Assembly (NCBI GenBank): GCA_902764415.1
Contig: CACWVU010000013.1
Coordinates: forward strand, 1 to 56,681
Origin: an uncultured bacterium
GTDB lineage: Bacteria > Verrucomicrobiota > Kiritimatiellia > RFP12 > UBA1067
Direction of reading: 5' to 3'
DNA: 56,681 nucleotides
Both the position numbers and the translations under genes were made by a program. Every line of letters starts with the position of its first letter. Positions within the stretch are counted from its first letter, which is position 1. The notes under the pieces are model-generated. The model searched no databases. It was given only the letters and a program-made list of their open reading frames with translations, and was not told the origin of the DNA. Shown here piece by piece: positions 44,561 through 54,614 of the stretch.

Positions 44561-45928
44561 ATGATCAACCTCAGCGAAGTCATCGAGACCAACCGGATGA
44601 TCCTCGAGGAGAACCTCGACGTGAGGACCATCACGATGGGGATCTCGCTCCTCGACTGCGCCGGCTCCTCGCTCGCGAAGACGTGCGCGGCGATCGAGGC
44701 GAAGCTCATGCGCCTGGCGGGGAAGCTGGTGCGCACCGGCGACGACATCGGCCGCGAGTTCGGCGTCCCCGTCGTCAACAAGCGCATCTCGGTGACGCCG
44801 GCGGCGATCGTCGGCTCGGCGTGCTGCCGCAGGCCGGCCGACTTCGTGAAGATCGCGAAGACGCTCGACCGCGCCGCGCGGCGGCTCGGGGTGAACTTCG
44901 TCGGCGGCTTCTCGGCGATCGTCTCGAAGGGGATGACGCCGGCGGACGAGATGCTCATCCGCTCCATCCCCGAGGCGCTCGCCTCCACCGAGCGCGTCTG
45001 CTCCTCGGTGAACGTCGGCTCCACCAAGACCGGGCTCGACATGGACGCGGTGCGGCTGATGGGCGAGATCGTCAAGGCGACGGCGGAGCGCACGCGCAAG
45101 CGCGGCTCGATCGGCTGCGCCAAGCTGGTCGTCCTCTGCAACGCGCCGGACGACAACCCGTTCATGGCCGGCGCCTTCCACGGCGTCACCGAGGGCGACG
45201 CCGTGCTGCACGTCGGCGTCTCCGGCCCCGGCGTGGTGCACCGCGTCCTCGCCGGCTCCTGCCGCGGCGTGGACTTCGAGACCCTCTGCGAGACCGTCAA
45301 GCGCACCGCCTTCAAGATCACCCGCGTCGGCCAGATCGTCGCGCAGGAGGCGGCGAAGCGCCTGGGCGTGCCGTTCGGCATCGTCGACCTCTCGCTCGCG
45401 CCGACGCCGGCGGTGGGCGACTCCGTCGCCGACATCCTGAAGGAGATCGGTGTCGAGCACCCCGGCGCGCCGGGCACCACCGCCGCGCTTGCGCTCCTCA
45501 ACGACCAGGTCAAGAAGGGCGGCGTGATGGCGTCGAGCTACGTCGGCGGTCTCTCCGGCGCGTTCATCCCCGTCTCCGAGGACCAGGGCATGATCGACGC
45601 GGTGCGCGCCGGCGCGCTTTCGATCGAGAAGCTCGAGGCGATGACCTGCGTCTGTTCGGTGGGGCTCGACATGATCGCCGTCCCCGGCTCGACCTCCGCA
45701 AGCACGATCGCCGGCGTCATCGCCGACGAGGCGGCGATCGGCATGGTCAACCAGAAGACGACGGCGGTGCGCATCATCCCCGTGGCCGGCAGGAAGGTGG
45801 GCGACTTCGTGGAGTTCGGCGGGCTCCTCGGCGGCGCGCCGGTGATGAAGGTGTCGCCGTTCTCCTGCGAACGGTTCGTCGCGCGGCGCGGCCGCATCCC
45901 CGCGCCCATACACTCGTTCAGGAATTGA
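44561..45928 (+). CDS. UPF0210 (DUF711) family protein
   Basis: 455 aa, full length. Conserved stretches include [44 protein letters not shown] and [20 protein letters not shown]. The fold has been related to glycyl-radical-like barrels, but no activity is established. It is paired with the upstream ACT gene (10-nt gap) and overlaps the phosphatase-superfamily gene downstream, so the three form an operon inserted in the exopolysaccharide locus. Confidence 0.92.
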   Translation: MINLSEVIETNRMILEENLDVRTITMGISLLDCAGSSLAKTCAAIEAKLMRLAGKLVRTGDDIGREFGVPVVNKRISVTPAAIVGSACCRRPADFVKIAKTLDRAARRLGVNFVGGFSAIVSKGMTPADEMLIRSIPEALASTERVCSSVNVGSTKTGLDMDAVRLMGEIVKATAERTRKRGSIGCAKLVVLCNAPDDNPFMAGAFHGVTEGDAVLHVGVSGPGVVHRVLAGSCRGVDFETLCETVKRTAFKITRVGQIVAQEAAKRLGVPFGIVDLSLAPTPAVGDSVADILKEIGVEHPGAPGTTAALALLNDQVKKGGVMASSYVGGLSGAFIPVSEDQGMIDAVRAGALSIEKLEAMTCVCSVGLDMIAVPGSTSASTIAGVIADEAAIGMVNQKTTAVRIIPVAGRKVGDFVEFGGLLGGAPVMKVSPFSCERFVARRGRIPAPIHSFRN

Positions 45929-46824
45929 AGGCGGTCTTCCTATTCATCGACGGGCTCGGCATCCGCGAGCCTGCCGCGGACAACCCGGTCAACCCCGAGG
46001 TCTGCCCCGCGCTGTGGCGGCTCATCGACCGCCACTCGCGGCCCATCGACGCCTGCCTCGGCGTGGAGGGTCTGCCGCAGTCCGCCACCGGCCAGGCGAC
46101 GATGTTCACCGGCCGCAACTGCGCCGAGGCGATGGGCAAGCACTGCGAGGGCTTCCCCGGCCCCGCCCTCCGCAAGATCATCGAGGACGGCAACCTCTTC
46201 CTCGAGCTCAAGCGCCGCGGGCTTTCGGTGCGCTTCGCCGACGCGTATCTGGTGGACGGAGCGGACGAGCTCGCACTGCGGCGGTTCAAGTCCGTCACCA
46301 CCGTGATGGCGCTCACCGTGCCGGAGACGGTGTCTACCGTCGACGACCTGGTGCGCGACGAGGCGCTGATGCAGGACATCACCCGCGAGACGATCCAGGA
46401 CCGGTACCCCGACATCCCGGTCATCCCGCCGCAGCGCGCCGCCGAGCACCTCTTCCGCATCGCGCGCGAGCACGACTTCACGCTCTTCGAGTTCTTCCAG
46501 ACCGACGTCTCCGGCCATTCGATGGACTACCGCCGCGCCTGCGCGGTGCTGCGGGTCTACGACCGCTTCCTCGCCGCGCTGGTGCGCTACGTCGAGGCCG
46601 CGGGGCTCACGCTCGTCATCACATCCGACCACGGCAACATCGAGTCGGTTGGCGACCACGGCCACACCCGCAACCCGGTGCCGTTCGTCGTCTACGGCCC
46701 CAGGGAGGAGTTTCTGCGCGAGCGCGTCTCCTCGCTCGCAGACGTCACGCCGGCGATCCTCGCCGCCTACGACGAACCGCCGTCACCCAATCGGGTGACA
46801 AAGTTGCCGGGTGCCCTTGACTAA
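45925..46824 (+). CDS. Alkaline-phosphatase-superfamily metalloenzyme (phosphoglycerate-mutase-like)
   Basis: 299 aa, TTG start overlapping the upstream stop (TTGA). The metal-binding Asp is in [11 protein letters not shown] and the likely nucleophile in [16 protein letters not shown]. The second metal cluster is in [11 protein letters not shown] and [13 protein letters not shown]. The closest relatives by pattern are 2,3-bisphosphoglycerate-independent phosphoglycerate mutases and phosphopentomutases, but at ~300 aa it lacks the large insert of those enzymes. Likely a phosphotransferase or phosphatase of unknown substrate. Confidence 0.8.
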   Translation: MKAVFLFIDGLGIREPAADNPVNPEVCPALWRLIDRHSRPIDACLGVEGLPQSATGQATMFTGRNCAEAMGKHCEGFPGPALRKIIEDGNLFLELKRRGLSVRFADAYLVDGADELALRRFKSVTTVMALTVPETVSTVDDLVRDEALMQDITRETIQDRYPDIPVIPPQRAAEHLFRIAREHDFTLFEFFQTDVSGHSMDYRRACAVLRVYDRFLAALVRYVEAAGLTLVITSDHGNIESVGDHGHTRNPVPFVVYGPREEFLRERVSSLADVTPAILAAYDEPPSPNRVTKLPGALD

Positions 46825-46846
46825 CAGGCGAAATTTTTGCTATAAT
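46817..46846 (+). promoter_or_regulatory. Promoter of polysaccharide export gene
   Basis: TTGACT (46817-46822), 18-nt spacer and TATAAT (46841-46846), 8 nt before ATG 46855. No ribosome-binding site. Confidence 0.75.
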
Positions 46847-46854
46847 TCACGTCG

Positions 46855-47532
46855 ATGTTCAGATTAGCGAGAAAGCCGCTTCTGGTGGTTGTTCCGCTGT
46901 GCATGTGCGCAGTCGGCTGCACCAGCGTTTGCGATGCCGTCTCCCGCTTGTTTTCCGACGAGGAGACCGTCGACACGCAGGTGGTCGCGCAGTGGTGGGA
47001 CGGTCCGCGCATCCGCCCTGGAATCGCGCTGATCATACAGGTCGGCACACCGGCTGCGCCGCCGACCACGATGAACGTCCTAGTCGACCCGAATGGCGAA
47101 ATCACGATGCCGCTGCTGCTGCAGGAGCCGGTGGCGTGCAACGGGCTTACGCTCGAGGCGCTGAAGAAGAAGCTTGTCAAGGAGTATTCCCGCTACTACC
47201 GCCAGCCTCAGGTGACGGTGACTTTCGCGCCATACGACGGCCACGGCGTGAGCCCCTGGGGAACGGTGACGGTGCTCGGCGAGGTCGGCTCGCCAGGTCC
47301 TGTGAACATCCCATCTACGATGGACCTGCCGGTTACGAAGGTACTGCAGATGGCGGGCGGCCTCAAGCCGTACGCCGACCGCTCCAAGATATGCGTAACT
47401 CGCTGCGACCGCGATGGCCGCCAGAACCGCACCTACGTGGACCTGAAGGAAATCGGCAAGGACGGCCGGCCCGACAAGGACATGCTCCTCAGGGCGGGTG
47501 ACGTCGTCTGGGTGCCGGAGACCTGGTACTGA
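46855..47532 (+). CDS. Wza-like polysaccharide export lipoprotein
   Basis: 225 aa. The signal peptide ends in CAVGC, a lipobox. The Poly_export domain (IRPGIALIIQVG...VDPNGEITMPLL) is followed by one SLBB-like domain (VTVLGEVGSPGPVNIPSTMD...RAGDVVWVPETWY). It should form or gate the outer-membrane channel for polysaccharide. Shorter than E. coli Wza (one SLBB domain, no C-terminal amphipathic helix), so a separate outer-membrane barrel may complete the pore; one is encoded at 48554. Confidence 0.9.
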   Translation: MFRLARKPLLVVVPLCMCAVGCTSVCDAVSRLFSDEETVDTQVVAQWWDGPRIRPGIALIIQVGTPAAPPTTMNVLVDPNGEITMPLLLQEPVACNGLTLEALKKKLVKEYSRYYRQPQVTVTFAPYDGHGVSPWGTVTVLGEVGSPGPVNIPSTMDLPVTKVLQMAGGLKPYADRSKICVTRCDRDGRQNRTYVDLKEIGKDGRPDKDMLLRAGDVVWVPETWY

Positions 47533-47567
47533 CTTGAAACAATAATGAAGCAAAGGAGAACAAGGAC

Positions 47568-48509
47568 ATGAAAATGAGCAAAATGAAGGTTTGCCTCGCC
47601 GCGGTGGTGGCGTCGTCAATGTGCGTTGCCTTCGCCGCCGACGACGTCAAGACAGCCTCCCTCGCCGAGGCGAGAGGCGGAATCGGGGAGGCGATCTCCA
47701 GCCCCTCGGCGATGGAGTCCGCGATGAAATCGCTCTCCGCGGCGGACCAGGTGGCATTCCTCGGCGAGGTCAACGCGGCGATTGCGAAGCGCCAGGCCTC
47801 GAAGGAGGAGAAGGCGGCGATGTTCCTCAAGGCCAACTCGGCCGCGCTCAAGGCGGCGAAGGGCGGCAAGGGCGACATGAAGGCCCTGCTCGCCGAGGTC
47901 TACGCCTCCGCCTCGGTGCTCTCGCTCACGGCGATCAACGAGAAGTTCGCCGAAGACCTCTTCAACCGCGCGGCTGATCCCGGCAAGACCTACACCGACG
48001 ACCAGTACACCGACATTGCCGTCGAGGCCCTCAAGGCGATCGTCCGCCGCTGCGACTCGGCCGACAGCTCCTCGGTGCGTGACGCGTTCGGCCTCTTGAT
48101 GCTGGTGCGCGCCTCCAACGGTACGCCCGACACGCTCACCGACCGGCTGCTGCAGGAGCTGCCGGAGGAGGACCGCAAGGCGGCGCAGGAGGAGTGGATC
48201 CCGGCGGCGCTCGGGCGCGACGGCCGCGAGAAGTCCTACGAGCCGATGCTTTCCGCGGCCGAGGCGGAGGCTGAGCCAAACCTCGATATCATCATCAAGA
48301 TCTATGGTCCGCAGCAGATCGATTCGCTCCTCGGCGACATCGTCGAGGGCACCCCGACGCTGAGGCCGCACATCGAGGAGCCGACGATGCAGACTCCGAT
48401 CGACGCGAGCTCCGGCACCGGCGGCGACGGTCAGGGCGTGCCGACCCCCGTTCCGGTCCCGCCCGCGCCGGTTCCGCCCACCCCGCCCTACCAGTCGCAG
48501 GTCCCGTGA
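47568..48509 (+). CDS. Exported helical protein with Pro-rich tail, unknown
   Basis: 313 aa. Signal peptide cleaved near CVAFAAD. The body is mostly helical and Ala/Lys/Glu-rich (~25-220), and the last ~30 residues are Pro/Val-rich and probably extended (PVPVPPAPVPPTPP). No family recognised. AAAGGAG precedes the ATG. It sits between the Wza-like exporter and the outer-membrane barrel, so a periplasmic role in polysaccharide export is plausible but inferred from position only. Confidence 0.75.
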   Translation: MKMSKMKVCLAAVVASSMCVAFAADDVKTASLAEARGGIGEAISSPSAMESAMKSLSAADQVAFLGEVNAAIAKRQASKEEKAAMFLKANSAALKAAKGGKGDMKALLAEVYASASVLSLTAINEKFAEDLFNRAADPGKTYTDDQYTDIAVEALKAIVRRCDSADSSSVRDAFGLLMLVRASNGTPDTLTDRLLQELPEEDRKAAQEEWIPAALGRDGREKSYEPMLSAAEAEAEPNLDIIIKIYGPQQIDSLLGDIVEGTPTLRPHIEEPTMQTPIDASSGTGGDGQGVPTPVPVPPAPVPPTPPYQSQVP

Positions 48510-48553
48510 TCGGCGCAAGGTCTTTTGTAACCTTAAGATCAGGTTAAAGCAAT

Positions 48554-49819
48554 ATGAACATCAGCACAAAGCATGGAATGGCGCTCGTCGCCGCCCTCGC
48601 CGCGGCCATGTCCGCGCAGGCAGAGATGATGGACCGCCCCGAGGGCATCAAGATCGGGCAGCGGCTTACACTCAAGCCGTACGTGGCGTTCTCCGCCACC
48701 TACGACAGCAACGTCGCCGGCAACAAAGACCGGGCGGATGACGTGATCTGGACGGTCAACCCTGGCTTCACGCTCGACTACAAGGCCGAGAGCTGGTACC
48801 TGAAGGGGACTGGCAACTACTCCTACAACGGCTACCTCCGCGGCGGCCATGCCAACGAGTATAGCTACCACAACTACGGCGAGTCGATCCTCTTCGGCTG
48901 GAACTCGGCGCCGAAGAGTGAGAAGGGGTGGTCGCTCATGCTCAACCAGAGTTTCATCCTGATGAACTCGATCAACGACATCACCCTCAGCGACGGCAGC
49001 AGCTACGGGCGCGACACGCGCGACTTCAGGTTCGGCGGCTCGCTCGAGCACCGCTTCACCGAGCGCCTCCACGCCGACATCAGCGCGAGCTACTACTGGC
49101 TCGACTACGACAATTCCAATCAGGCGAGCTCGCTCTATGGCTGGTCGCGCTGGCAGGTCGGCGGTGAAATCGGCTACGCGGCGTCGAAGTGGTTCGACAT
49201 CCTCGTCAGCGCCAACTACGCCAACTACCGCCAGGACAACACGTCCAACATATACTACGACCGCAGCGGTTACGGCCGAGATCTCTCGAACGACTCCGAG
49301 AGCTGGTCGCTCATGGCCGGCTTCGGCTCCTTTGCCACCGATCGCATCTCCTATCGGCTGCTCGTAGGCTGGAACCACTTCGAGTATGCCGGCAGATACC
49401 ATTCGACCGATGCGATGACCTACTCCGCCTCTGGCCGGTGGCTGATCGGCGAGACCTGGAACATGATGCTCCTAGCGACCTGCCAGTACCAGCCGTCAGA
49501 ACGCGAGTACGGCAGCTCCCAGCGCACCGACTCGCTGAGCTGGGGCATCGCGAAGTCGCTCGTCCGCGGCAAGGTGAACGCCACCTTCGACATCTGCTAC
49601 CGCCACGAGGGCCACGACTACTCGATGCTCAATACCCAGAACTACAACCTCGACACGCTTACCTTCCGCCTGGGGCTGAACTACACCTTCAACCGCTACC
49701 TGGCGCTCTTTGGTCGCGCCGAGTACCGGCGGTCCTTTGACGACGGGAAGGGCAAGGCGTCCGCCGACTACGACTACGACCGCTTCCGCGCCTCGCTTGG
49801 CTTCCGCCTGACATACTGA
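48554..49819 (+). CDS. Outer-membrane beta-barrel of the polysaccharide locus
   Basis: 421 aa. Signal peptide (cleavage after MSAQA). The mature protein is a run of short amphipathic strands rich in Tyr, Trp, Ser and Asn, ending in FRLTY with a C-terminal aromatic residue as outer-membrane proteins require. Resembles the putative beta-barrel porins found in exopolysaccharide clusters (EpsL/BBP2 type). Probably the outer-membrane exit for the polymer, together with the small Wza-like lipoprotein. Confidence 0.8.
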   Translation: MNISTKHGMALVAALAAAMSAQAEMMDRPEGIKIGQRLTLKPYVAFSATYDSNVAGNKDRADDVIWTVNPGFTLDYKAESWYLKGTGNYSYNGYLRGGHANEYSYHNYGESILFGWNSAPKSEKGWSLMLNQSFILMNSINDITLSDGSSYGRDTRDFRFGGSLEHRFTERLHADISASYYWLDYDNSNQASSLYGWSRWQVGGEIGYAASKWFDILVSANYANYRQDNTSNIYYDRSGYGRDLSNDSESWSLMAGFGSFATDRISYRLLVGWNHFEYAGRYHSTDAMTYSASGRWLIGETWNMMLLATCQYQPSEREYGSSQRTDSLSWGIAKSLVRGKVNATFDICYRHEGHDYSMLNTQNYNLDTLTFRLGLNYTFNRYLALFGRAEYRRSFDDGKGKASADYDYDRFRASLGFRLTY

Positions 49820-49820
49820 C

Positions 49821-51182
49821 GTGCAGAAGCTGATAGCCAAGTATGGGCTTGCGGCGCATCTGGCCCTTTTGGCCGTCGCGCCGCAGTTCTTTTCGCTGTC
49901 GGCCGCGTGCTGGCTCGCGGCGCTGACCGCGTGCTGGCTCTTTCTGGAGCCATCACGGCTTGGGCAGGAGAGTCTTTCCGCCGCGCGCCAGCGAGTGCTT
50001 CGGTCGGTGCTGTCTGACCCGCTGTTCTGGATAATGATGCTGCTGACGCTGGTTGCGGCGGTCAGGATGTCAAACGGCGGCGTCGGCCAGTTGTACGATG
50101 CCGAAAGCGGGATGTGGGTAATGCGCGGGGCCGCCGTGGATTTGCTGCCCGGCTGCGTGTATGGCGGCGGACGCATGGAGTTCGCAGCCTGTCTGGTGAT
50201 CCTGGTGGTGCTCCAGGGCTGCCGCCACGCCCTTGGCCGAGGCGCGAGGTGCGCGTTCCTGCTTGGGTTCTCCGCCATCTCCGGCGTCGCCGCGGCGGCT
50301 GAATGCGTCAGGGCCAGCATGGGCGACCGGGCGGTCCTTGCGGCGATGGACTGCTCCTTCTCGAACCCGTCCTATTCCGGGGTGTACTACGGCATCGCGC
50401 TGCTTGCCGGCATTTCCGCCTTCTCCGCCGGCCTGCAGCGCGGGTGGTACCGTAGCCTCTTCCTCTTCGTCTTCGCCGTCGCGGGCAACGCCGCCGGGCT
50501 CTTCGCGTTCTCGCCGGCGGTGGTGACGCTGGTATTCGTCTCCGCCGCCTTCCTGCTGGTGGTATACTCGGCGGCGTGGAACTACGTGACCAGCAACTCC
50601 GGCGAGGCGCTCGTCTTCCTGATCGGAGTCGTCGGGTTCCTGGTGGCGGCCGCAGGTCTCGTGATGGCCGCGGTCCCGTCCGGCGGCATCGCGGCGAAGC
50701 TGGCTCCTTTCTTCGGCGAAGCGGGTTTCCTGCCCAAGGACTTCTTCCCGGTCCACGACCTCCTCTCGCGCCTTTCGCTGGACATGTGGAGCGCGCATCC
50801 GTGGCTGGGCGCGGGGCTCGGTTCGTTTGCCGACGGCGTGCGCTTCATCGCCTCCTCCGAGGACCTGGCGGCGATCCCCGCCCAGCAGAGCGCGCCTTTC
50901 GGGCTCCACTGGCTGGTGCTGGCGGAGCGCGGCTCGATCGGCGCGTTCCTCGTCCTCGCGCCGCTCGCGGTGCTGGCGGCGTCGTACGTCCGCCGCGCGG
51001 TCTCCGGCGTTGCGGCCGGTTTTCCGCCGCCTTCGTGCTTTGCGGGGTTCCTGGTCCTGCCGGCGGCGGTGCTTGAGTCTCTTGCCGGCGTGTCGCTGCT
51101 CGCCCCGGGGGCGATTACGGCGTTCATGCTGCTCTTCTCGGTCGCCGCAAGCTCGTTTGCAAAGGTGAAGTCCAATGGCTGA
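49821..51182 (+). CDS. Second Wzy/O-antigen-ligase-like membrane protein
   Basis: 453 aa, GTG start right after the barrel gene, about 10-11 hydrophobic helices. The periplasmic loop ends in SAHPWLGAGLGSFADGVRF, the H-PWLGAGLGSF pattern of the Wzy_C/O-antigen-ligase family. It differs strongly from the polymerase at 41700, so the locus has two enzymes of this type, perhaps one polymerase and one ligase. Overlaps the BY-kinase gene by 8 nt. Confidence 0.82.
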   Translation: MQKLIAKYGLAAHLALLAVAPQFFSLSAACWLAALTACWLFLEPSRLGQESLSAARQRVLRSVLSDPLFWIMMLLTLVAAVRMSNGGVGQLYDAESGMWVMRGAAVDLLPGCVYGGGRMEFAACLVILVVLQGCRHALGRGARCAFLLGFSAISGVAAAAECVRASMGDRAVLAAMDCSFSNPSYSGVYYGIALLAGISAFSAGLQRGWYRSLFLFVFAVAGNAAGLFAFSPAVVTLVFVSAAFLLVVYSAAWNYVTSNSGEALVFLIGVVGFLVAAAGLVMAAVPSGGIAAKLAPFFGEAGFLPKDFFPVHDLLSRLSLDMWSAHPWLGAGLGSFADGVRFIASSEDLAAIPAQQSAPFGLHWLVLAERGSIGAFLVLAPLAVLAASYVRRAVSGVAAGFPPPSCFAGFLVLPAAVLESLAGVSLLAPGAITAFMLLFSVAASSFAKVKSNG

Positions 51183-53574
51183 CAAGATACTCTACTACGG
51201 GAACTCCGGCACGTCGCCGCTTTACTACGGGTCTTCTAGTCCTGGTCCGATGAGTGGGGGATCTCCGGTCTACTACCATTCCGGTTCCTATGGTTCCTAT
51301 GGTTCCTATGGATCTTATGGATCATATGGTGCGTATGGGTCATATGGGGTAAACGGAGGGGCTGACGGAGATGAGGGCTCGATCATCGGATCGCTTTCGC
51401 TTGGACGCATGTTCCGCGTCGTGTCGCAGCGCTGGCTCTCGGTGTTCGTGTTCATCCTCGTCGGCGCGATCATCTCCTTCGCCGTCTACCGCATATCGCC
51501 CACCGTCTACGAGGCGAGGAGCGAGTTCTCCATCGACCTGCGGCGCACCTCCGGGCGCACCGGCACCGCGCTCGACCAGGCGTCGCCGGACTACGGCAGC
51601 AGCTACGAGGAGATCTTCAACACCCGCCTTCCGGACTGGCGCTCCGGCCGGATCGTCTCGATGATCATCAAGCAGTACCGCGCCGACAACCCGTCCTCCA
51701 CCGTGACGGACGAGGAGCTGATGTCCACCCTCGGCTCCACCCGCATCGACATCGTTCGGCGCTCGCGCCTGATCACCATAACCATCCGCGCCGGGTCGCC
51801 CCGCCTCTGCGCCGCGCTCGCCAACGCCTACGCCAAGTCGATCGACAAGTTCACCGAGGAGGAGAACAAGGTCCGCTGCGACAAGGCCGTATCGCAGATC
51901 CACCAGAACGTGGAGAAGCAGCGGCGGATGGTGGACAAGATCGCGAAGGACCTTCTCGACTTCCGCACCGCGAACAAGGTCGACAACCTGCGCTCCACCC
52001 GCGACACCGTGCAGCAGTCGCTGCAGAAGGCGACGAGCGACATCCTCACCCTCGAGACCGAGAAGACCCAGCTCGCCGAATGGGAGAAGATGCTCGCCCA
52101 GGTGCAGAAGGACCCCACCACCTACGGCAGCCTCGCGGTCAACGTGCCGCGCGCGCAGGAGATCGCCACCGAGTTCAAGGGCTACCAGGACGCCGAGAAC
52201 GACTACCAGAAGCTCCTCTTCGCCTACACCGAGAACCACCCCGAGGTGCTGGAGAAGAAGAAGGCCGCCGAGCTCGCCCGCCAGCGCTTCCTCGACGCCG
52301 CCGCGCGTGCGCTGCTGACCGGCCGCTCGACCCTCCAGGTGGTCAAGAACCAGCTCGCCAACCTCGCGGTGAGGCAGGACGAGCTCCGCAACGAGCTCGC
52401 CAACATCGAGCAGCGCATCGTGCTGGCGGAGTCCGGCCTCGGCCAGCTGGAGGCCGACTTCGGAGTCCAGAACCGCCTCCTCGAGGGGCTGCTGCTCGAC
52501 GAGAACAAGGCCCGCATCGAGGCGGAGTCCAACAACGAGATCGTGCGCGTCGGCAGCCCCGCCGGCGAGCCTGGCAAGCCCATCCTCCCCGACCCGCTGA
52601 TCATCTTCGGCGCCGGCGCGTTCCTTTCCATCACGCTCGGTCTCCTATTCGTGCTGGTGATGGACAACCTCGAGGACACGGTCATCAACCTCTCCGACAT
52701 CGAGGGCCGCCTCGCGCTCAAGGTGCTCGCGGTTCTTCCGCATGTCCGCCGCAAGAAACGCGAGGAGGTGGCAAGGTTCCTGATCGAGGACCGATACTCC
52801 CAGTTCTCGGAGTCGGTGGCGGGCCTCAGGAACCTCCTCGACTCGCCGCGCTACGAGGCGCTCTCGCACTGCATGCTCGTGATCTCCACCCAGCCCGGCG
52901 AGGGCAAGACCATCACCTCCACCTCGATTGCAATCGCCTACGCCCAGGCCGGCCGGCGCACGCTGCACGTCGACTTCGACATGCGCCGCCCGCGGCTTGC
53001 GCGCGTGTGGGGCCTCGAGCTCGACGAGTCCAACAGCTTCTCCCACGTGCTCCAGCGCTCTGAGAACACGATGCCGGACTTCACCGCGATCGTGCACAAG
53101 ACCGACGTCAAGAACCTCGACGTCATCGCCTCGGCGCCGCCGAACGGCATCTCGCCGGCGACGATCTTCGGCTCCTCGGTCATCGCCAAGTTCTTCGACT
53201 GGGCGCGCGAGAACTACGACCGCGTGATCGTCGACTCCCCGCCCTACGGGCTCGTCGGCGACGTAGTCTCGCTCGCGGTGATGGTCGACTCCGTCATCAT
53301 CATGTGCTGCCCCGACCGCACCCACTTCAAGCCGATCCAGTACTGCGCGCGCGGCCTCACCGAGGCCGGCGCCAACATCCTCGGCGTGGTGGTGAACGAC
53401 GTGGAGGTGGCCGCCGCCGCCGCGTTCACCCCCGGCGGCAAGACGCACGGCCGCTACGGCTACGGATATGGCTACAGCTATGGGTATGGATACGGATACG
53501 GCCGCCACGAGAAGCCCGAGGACGGATCGGCGGAGAACGAGGGAGAGACCAGTGAGTTCAACGACGAGGAGTAG
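51175..53574 (+). CDS. Wzc-like BY-kinase/chain-length regulator with Tyr-rich ends
   Basis: 799 aa. Residues 1-~60 are a Tyr/Gly/Ser tail with YY pairs and seven Gly-Ser-Tyr-like repeats (13 Tyr). The first membrane helix is at ~87-105. A Wzz domain and long coiled coils (~230-440) fill the periplasm; the second helix is at ~480-500. The cytoplasmic kinase has Walker A TQPGEGKT (572-579, variant; Lys577), Walker A' HVDFDMRRP (Asp600, Asp602) and Walker B VIVDSPP (Asp687). The C-terminus has the autophosphorylation cluster [16 protein letters not shown]. Controls polymer length and export. The extra N-terminal Tyr cluster is unusual. Confidence 0.93.
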   Translation: MADKILYYGNSGTSPLYYGSSSPGPMSGGSPVYYHSGSYGSYGSYGSYGSYGAYGSYGVNGGADGDEGSIIGSLSLGRMFRVVSQRWLSVFVFILVGAIISFAVYRISPTVYEARSEFSIDLRRTSGRTGTALDQASPDYGSSYEEIFNTRLPDWRSGRIVSMIIKQYRADNPSSTVTDEELMSTLGSTRIDIVRRSRLITITIRAGSPRLCAALANAYAKSIDKFTEEENKVRCDKAVSQIHQNVEKQRRMVDKIAKDLLDFRTANKVDNLRSTRDTVQQSLQKATSDILTLETEKTQLAEWEKMLAQVQKDPTTYGSLAVNVPRAQEIATEFKGYQDAENDYQKLLFAYTENHPEVLEKKKAAELARQRFLDAAARALLTGRSTLQVVKNQLANLAVRQDELRNELANIEQRIVLAESGLGQLEADFGVQNRLLEGLLLDENKARIEAESNNEIVRVGSPAGEPGKPILPDPLIIFGAGAFLSITLGLLFVLVMDNLEDTVINLSDIEGRLALKVLAVLPHVRRKKREEVARFLIEDRYSQFSESVAGLRNLLDSPRYEALSHCMLVISTQPGEGKTITSTSIAIAYAQAGRRTLHVDFDMRRPRLARVWGLELDESNSFSHVLQRSENTMPDFTAIVHKTDVKNLDVIASAPPNGISPATIFGSSVIAKFFDWARENYDRVIVDSPPYGLVGDVVSLAVMVDSVIIMCCPDRTHFKPIQYCARGLTEAGANILGVVVNDVEVAAAAAFTPGGKTHGRYGYGYGYSYGYGYGYGRHEKPEDGSAENEGETSEFNDEE
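51283..51345 (+). repeat. 9-bp tandem repeat, seven units, inside the BY-kinase gene
   Basis: Three identical GGTTCCTAT units are followed by four diverged ones (GGATCTTAT, GGATCATAT, GGTGCGTAT, GGGTCATAT). Each encodes Gly-Ser/Ala-Tyr. Unit gain or loss would stay in frame and change the number of tyrosines. Confidence 0.85.
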
Positions 53575-54601
53575 GCGCTGCATCGTCACCGGCGGATGCG
53601 GGTTCATCGGCTCGGCGCTGGTGCGCCACCTCTGCCGCGAAGGGCGCGAGGTGCTGGTGGTGGACAAGCTCACCTACGCCGGCTGCGTCGATTCGCTCCG
53701 CGAGGCGGAAGGGCGCTACACCCTGCTCGTGAAGGACATTTGTGACGAGCGGGCAATGGCCGCGGCGTTCCGCGAATTCAGGCCCGACACCGTCTTCCAC
53801 CTCGCCGCCGAGAGCCACGTCGACCGCTCGATCGACGGCCCCGGGGAGTTCGTGCGCACCAACGTCCTCGGCACCGCGACGCTCCTCCAGGCCGCGCTCG
53901 GCTGGTGGAGGGAGCACCCGTCGTTCGTCTTCCAGCACATCTCCACCGACGAGGTGTACGGCTCGCTCGGCGCGGAGGGATTCTTCTCCGAGTCGACCCC
54001 GTATTCGCCGCACTCGCCCTACTCCGCCTCGAAGGCCGCGAGCGACCACCTGGTGCGCGCCTGGCACGACACCTACGGGCTTCCGGTGCGCATCACCAAC
54101 TGCTCCAACAACTACGGCCCCTACCACTTCCCCGAGAAGCTGGTGCCGCTCGTCATCCTCAACTGCCTCGAGGGGAAGCCCGTGCCAGTCTACGGATCCG
54201 GCGCCAACGTGCGCGACTGGCTCTACGTCGATGACCACGTCAAGGCCCTCTGCCTTGTGAACGAGCGTGGGCGGGACGGCGAGACCTACAATGTCGGCGG
54301 CCACAACGAGCGCACCAACCTCCAGGTGGTGGAGGCCATCTGCGCGATCCTCGACGAGCTCCGTCCCCGCGCGGACGGCAGCTCCTATTCCTCGCTCATA
54401 ACCCACGTCGCCGACCGCCCCGGACACGATCTCCGCTACGCGATCGACCCGTCGAAGCTGATGAACGAGCTTGGCTGGCGCCCCGAGGAGCGCTTCGACT
54501 CCGGCATCCGCCGGACCGTCGAGTGGTACCTCGCCAACGACTGGTGGTGGCGTCCGCTCCGCGAAGGCCGCTACGGCGGCGAGCGCCTCGGCCGGGCGTA
54601 G
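53552..54601 (+). CDS. rfbB: dTDP-glucose 4,6-dehydratase
   Basis: 349 aa. Short-chain-dehydrogenase fold with NAD-binding [28 protein letters not shown], the catalytic [10 protein letters not shown] and [13 protein letters not shown] (Tyr-x3-Lys), and [16 protein letters not shown]. Makes dTDP-4-keto-6-deoxyglucose, the precursor of rhamnose and other 6-deoxysugars, for the exopolysaccharide. GTG 53552 with AGGGAGAG upstream lies 23 nt inside the kinase gene. rmlA, rmlC and rmlD are not in the window. Confidence 0.95.
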   Translation: MSSTTRSRRCIVTGGCGFIGSALVRHLCREGREVLVVDKLTYAGCVDSLREAEGRYTLLVKDICDERAMAAAFREFRPDTVFHLAAESHVDRSIDGPGEFVRTNVLGTATLLQAALGWWREHPSFVFQHISTDEVYGSLGAEGFFSESTPYSPHSPYSASKAASDHLVRAWHDTYGLPVRITNCSNNYGPYHFPEKLVPLVILNCLEGKPVPVYGSGANVRDWLYVDDHVKALCLVNERGRDGETYNVGGHNERTNLQVVEAICAILDELRPRADGSSYSSLITHVADRPGHDLRYAIDPSKLMNELGWRPEERFDSGIRRTVEWYLANDWWWRPLREGRYGGERLGRA

Positions 54602-54614
54602 GCGGATTTCAGCA

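Noticed and set aside
51283..51345. Possible CRISPR-like repeat
   Set aside because: Units are 9 bp, contiguous without spacers, and in frame within a coding sequence.
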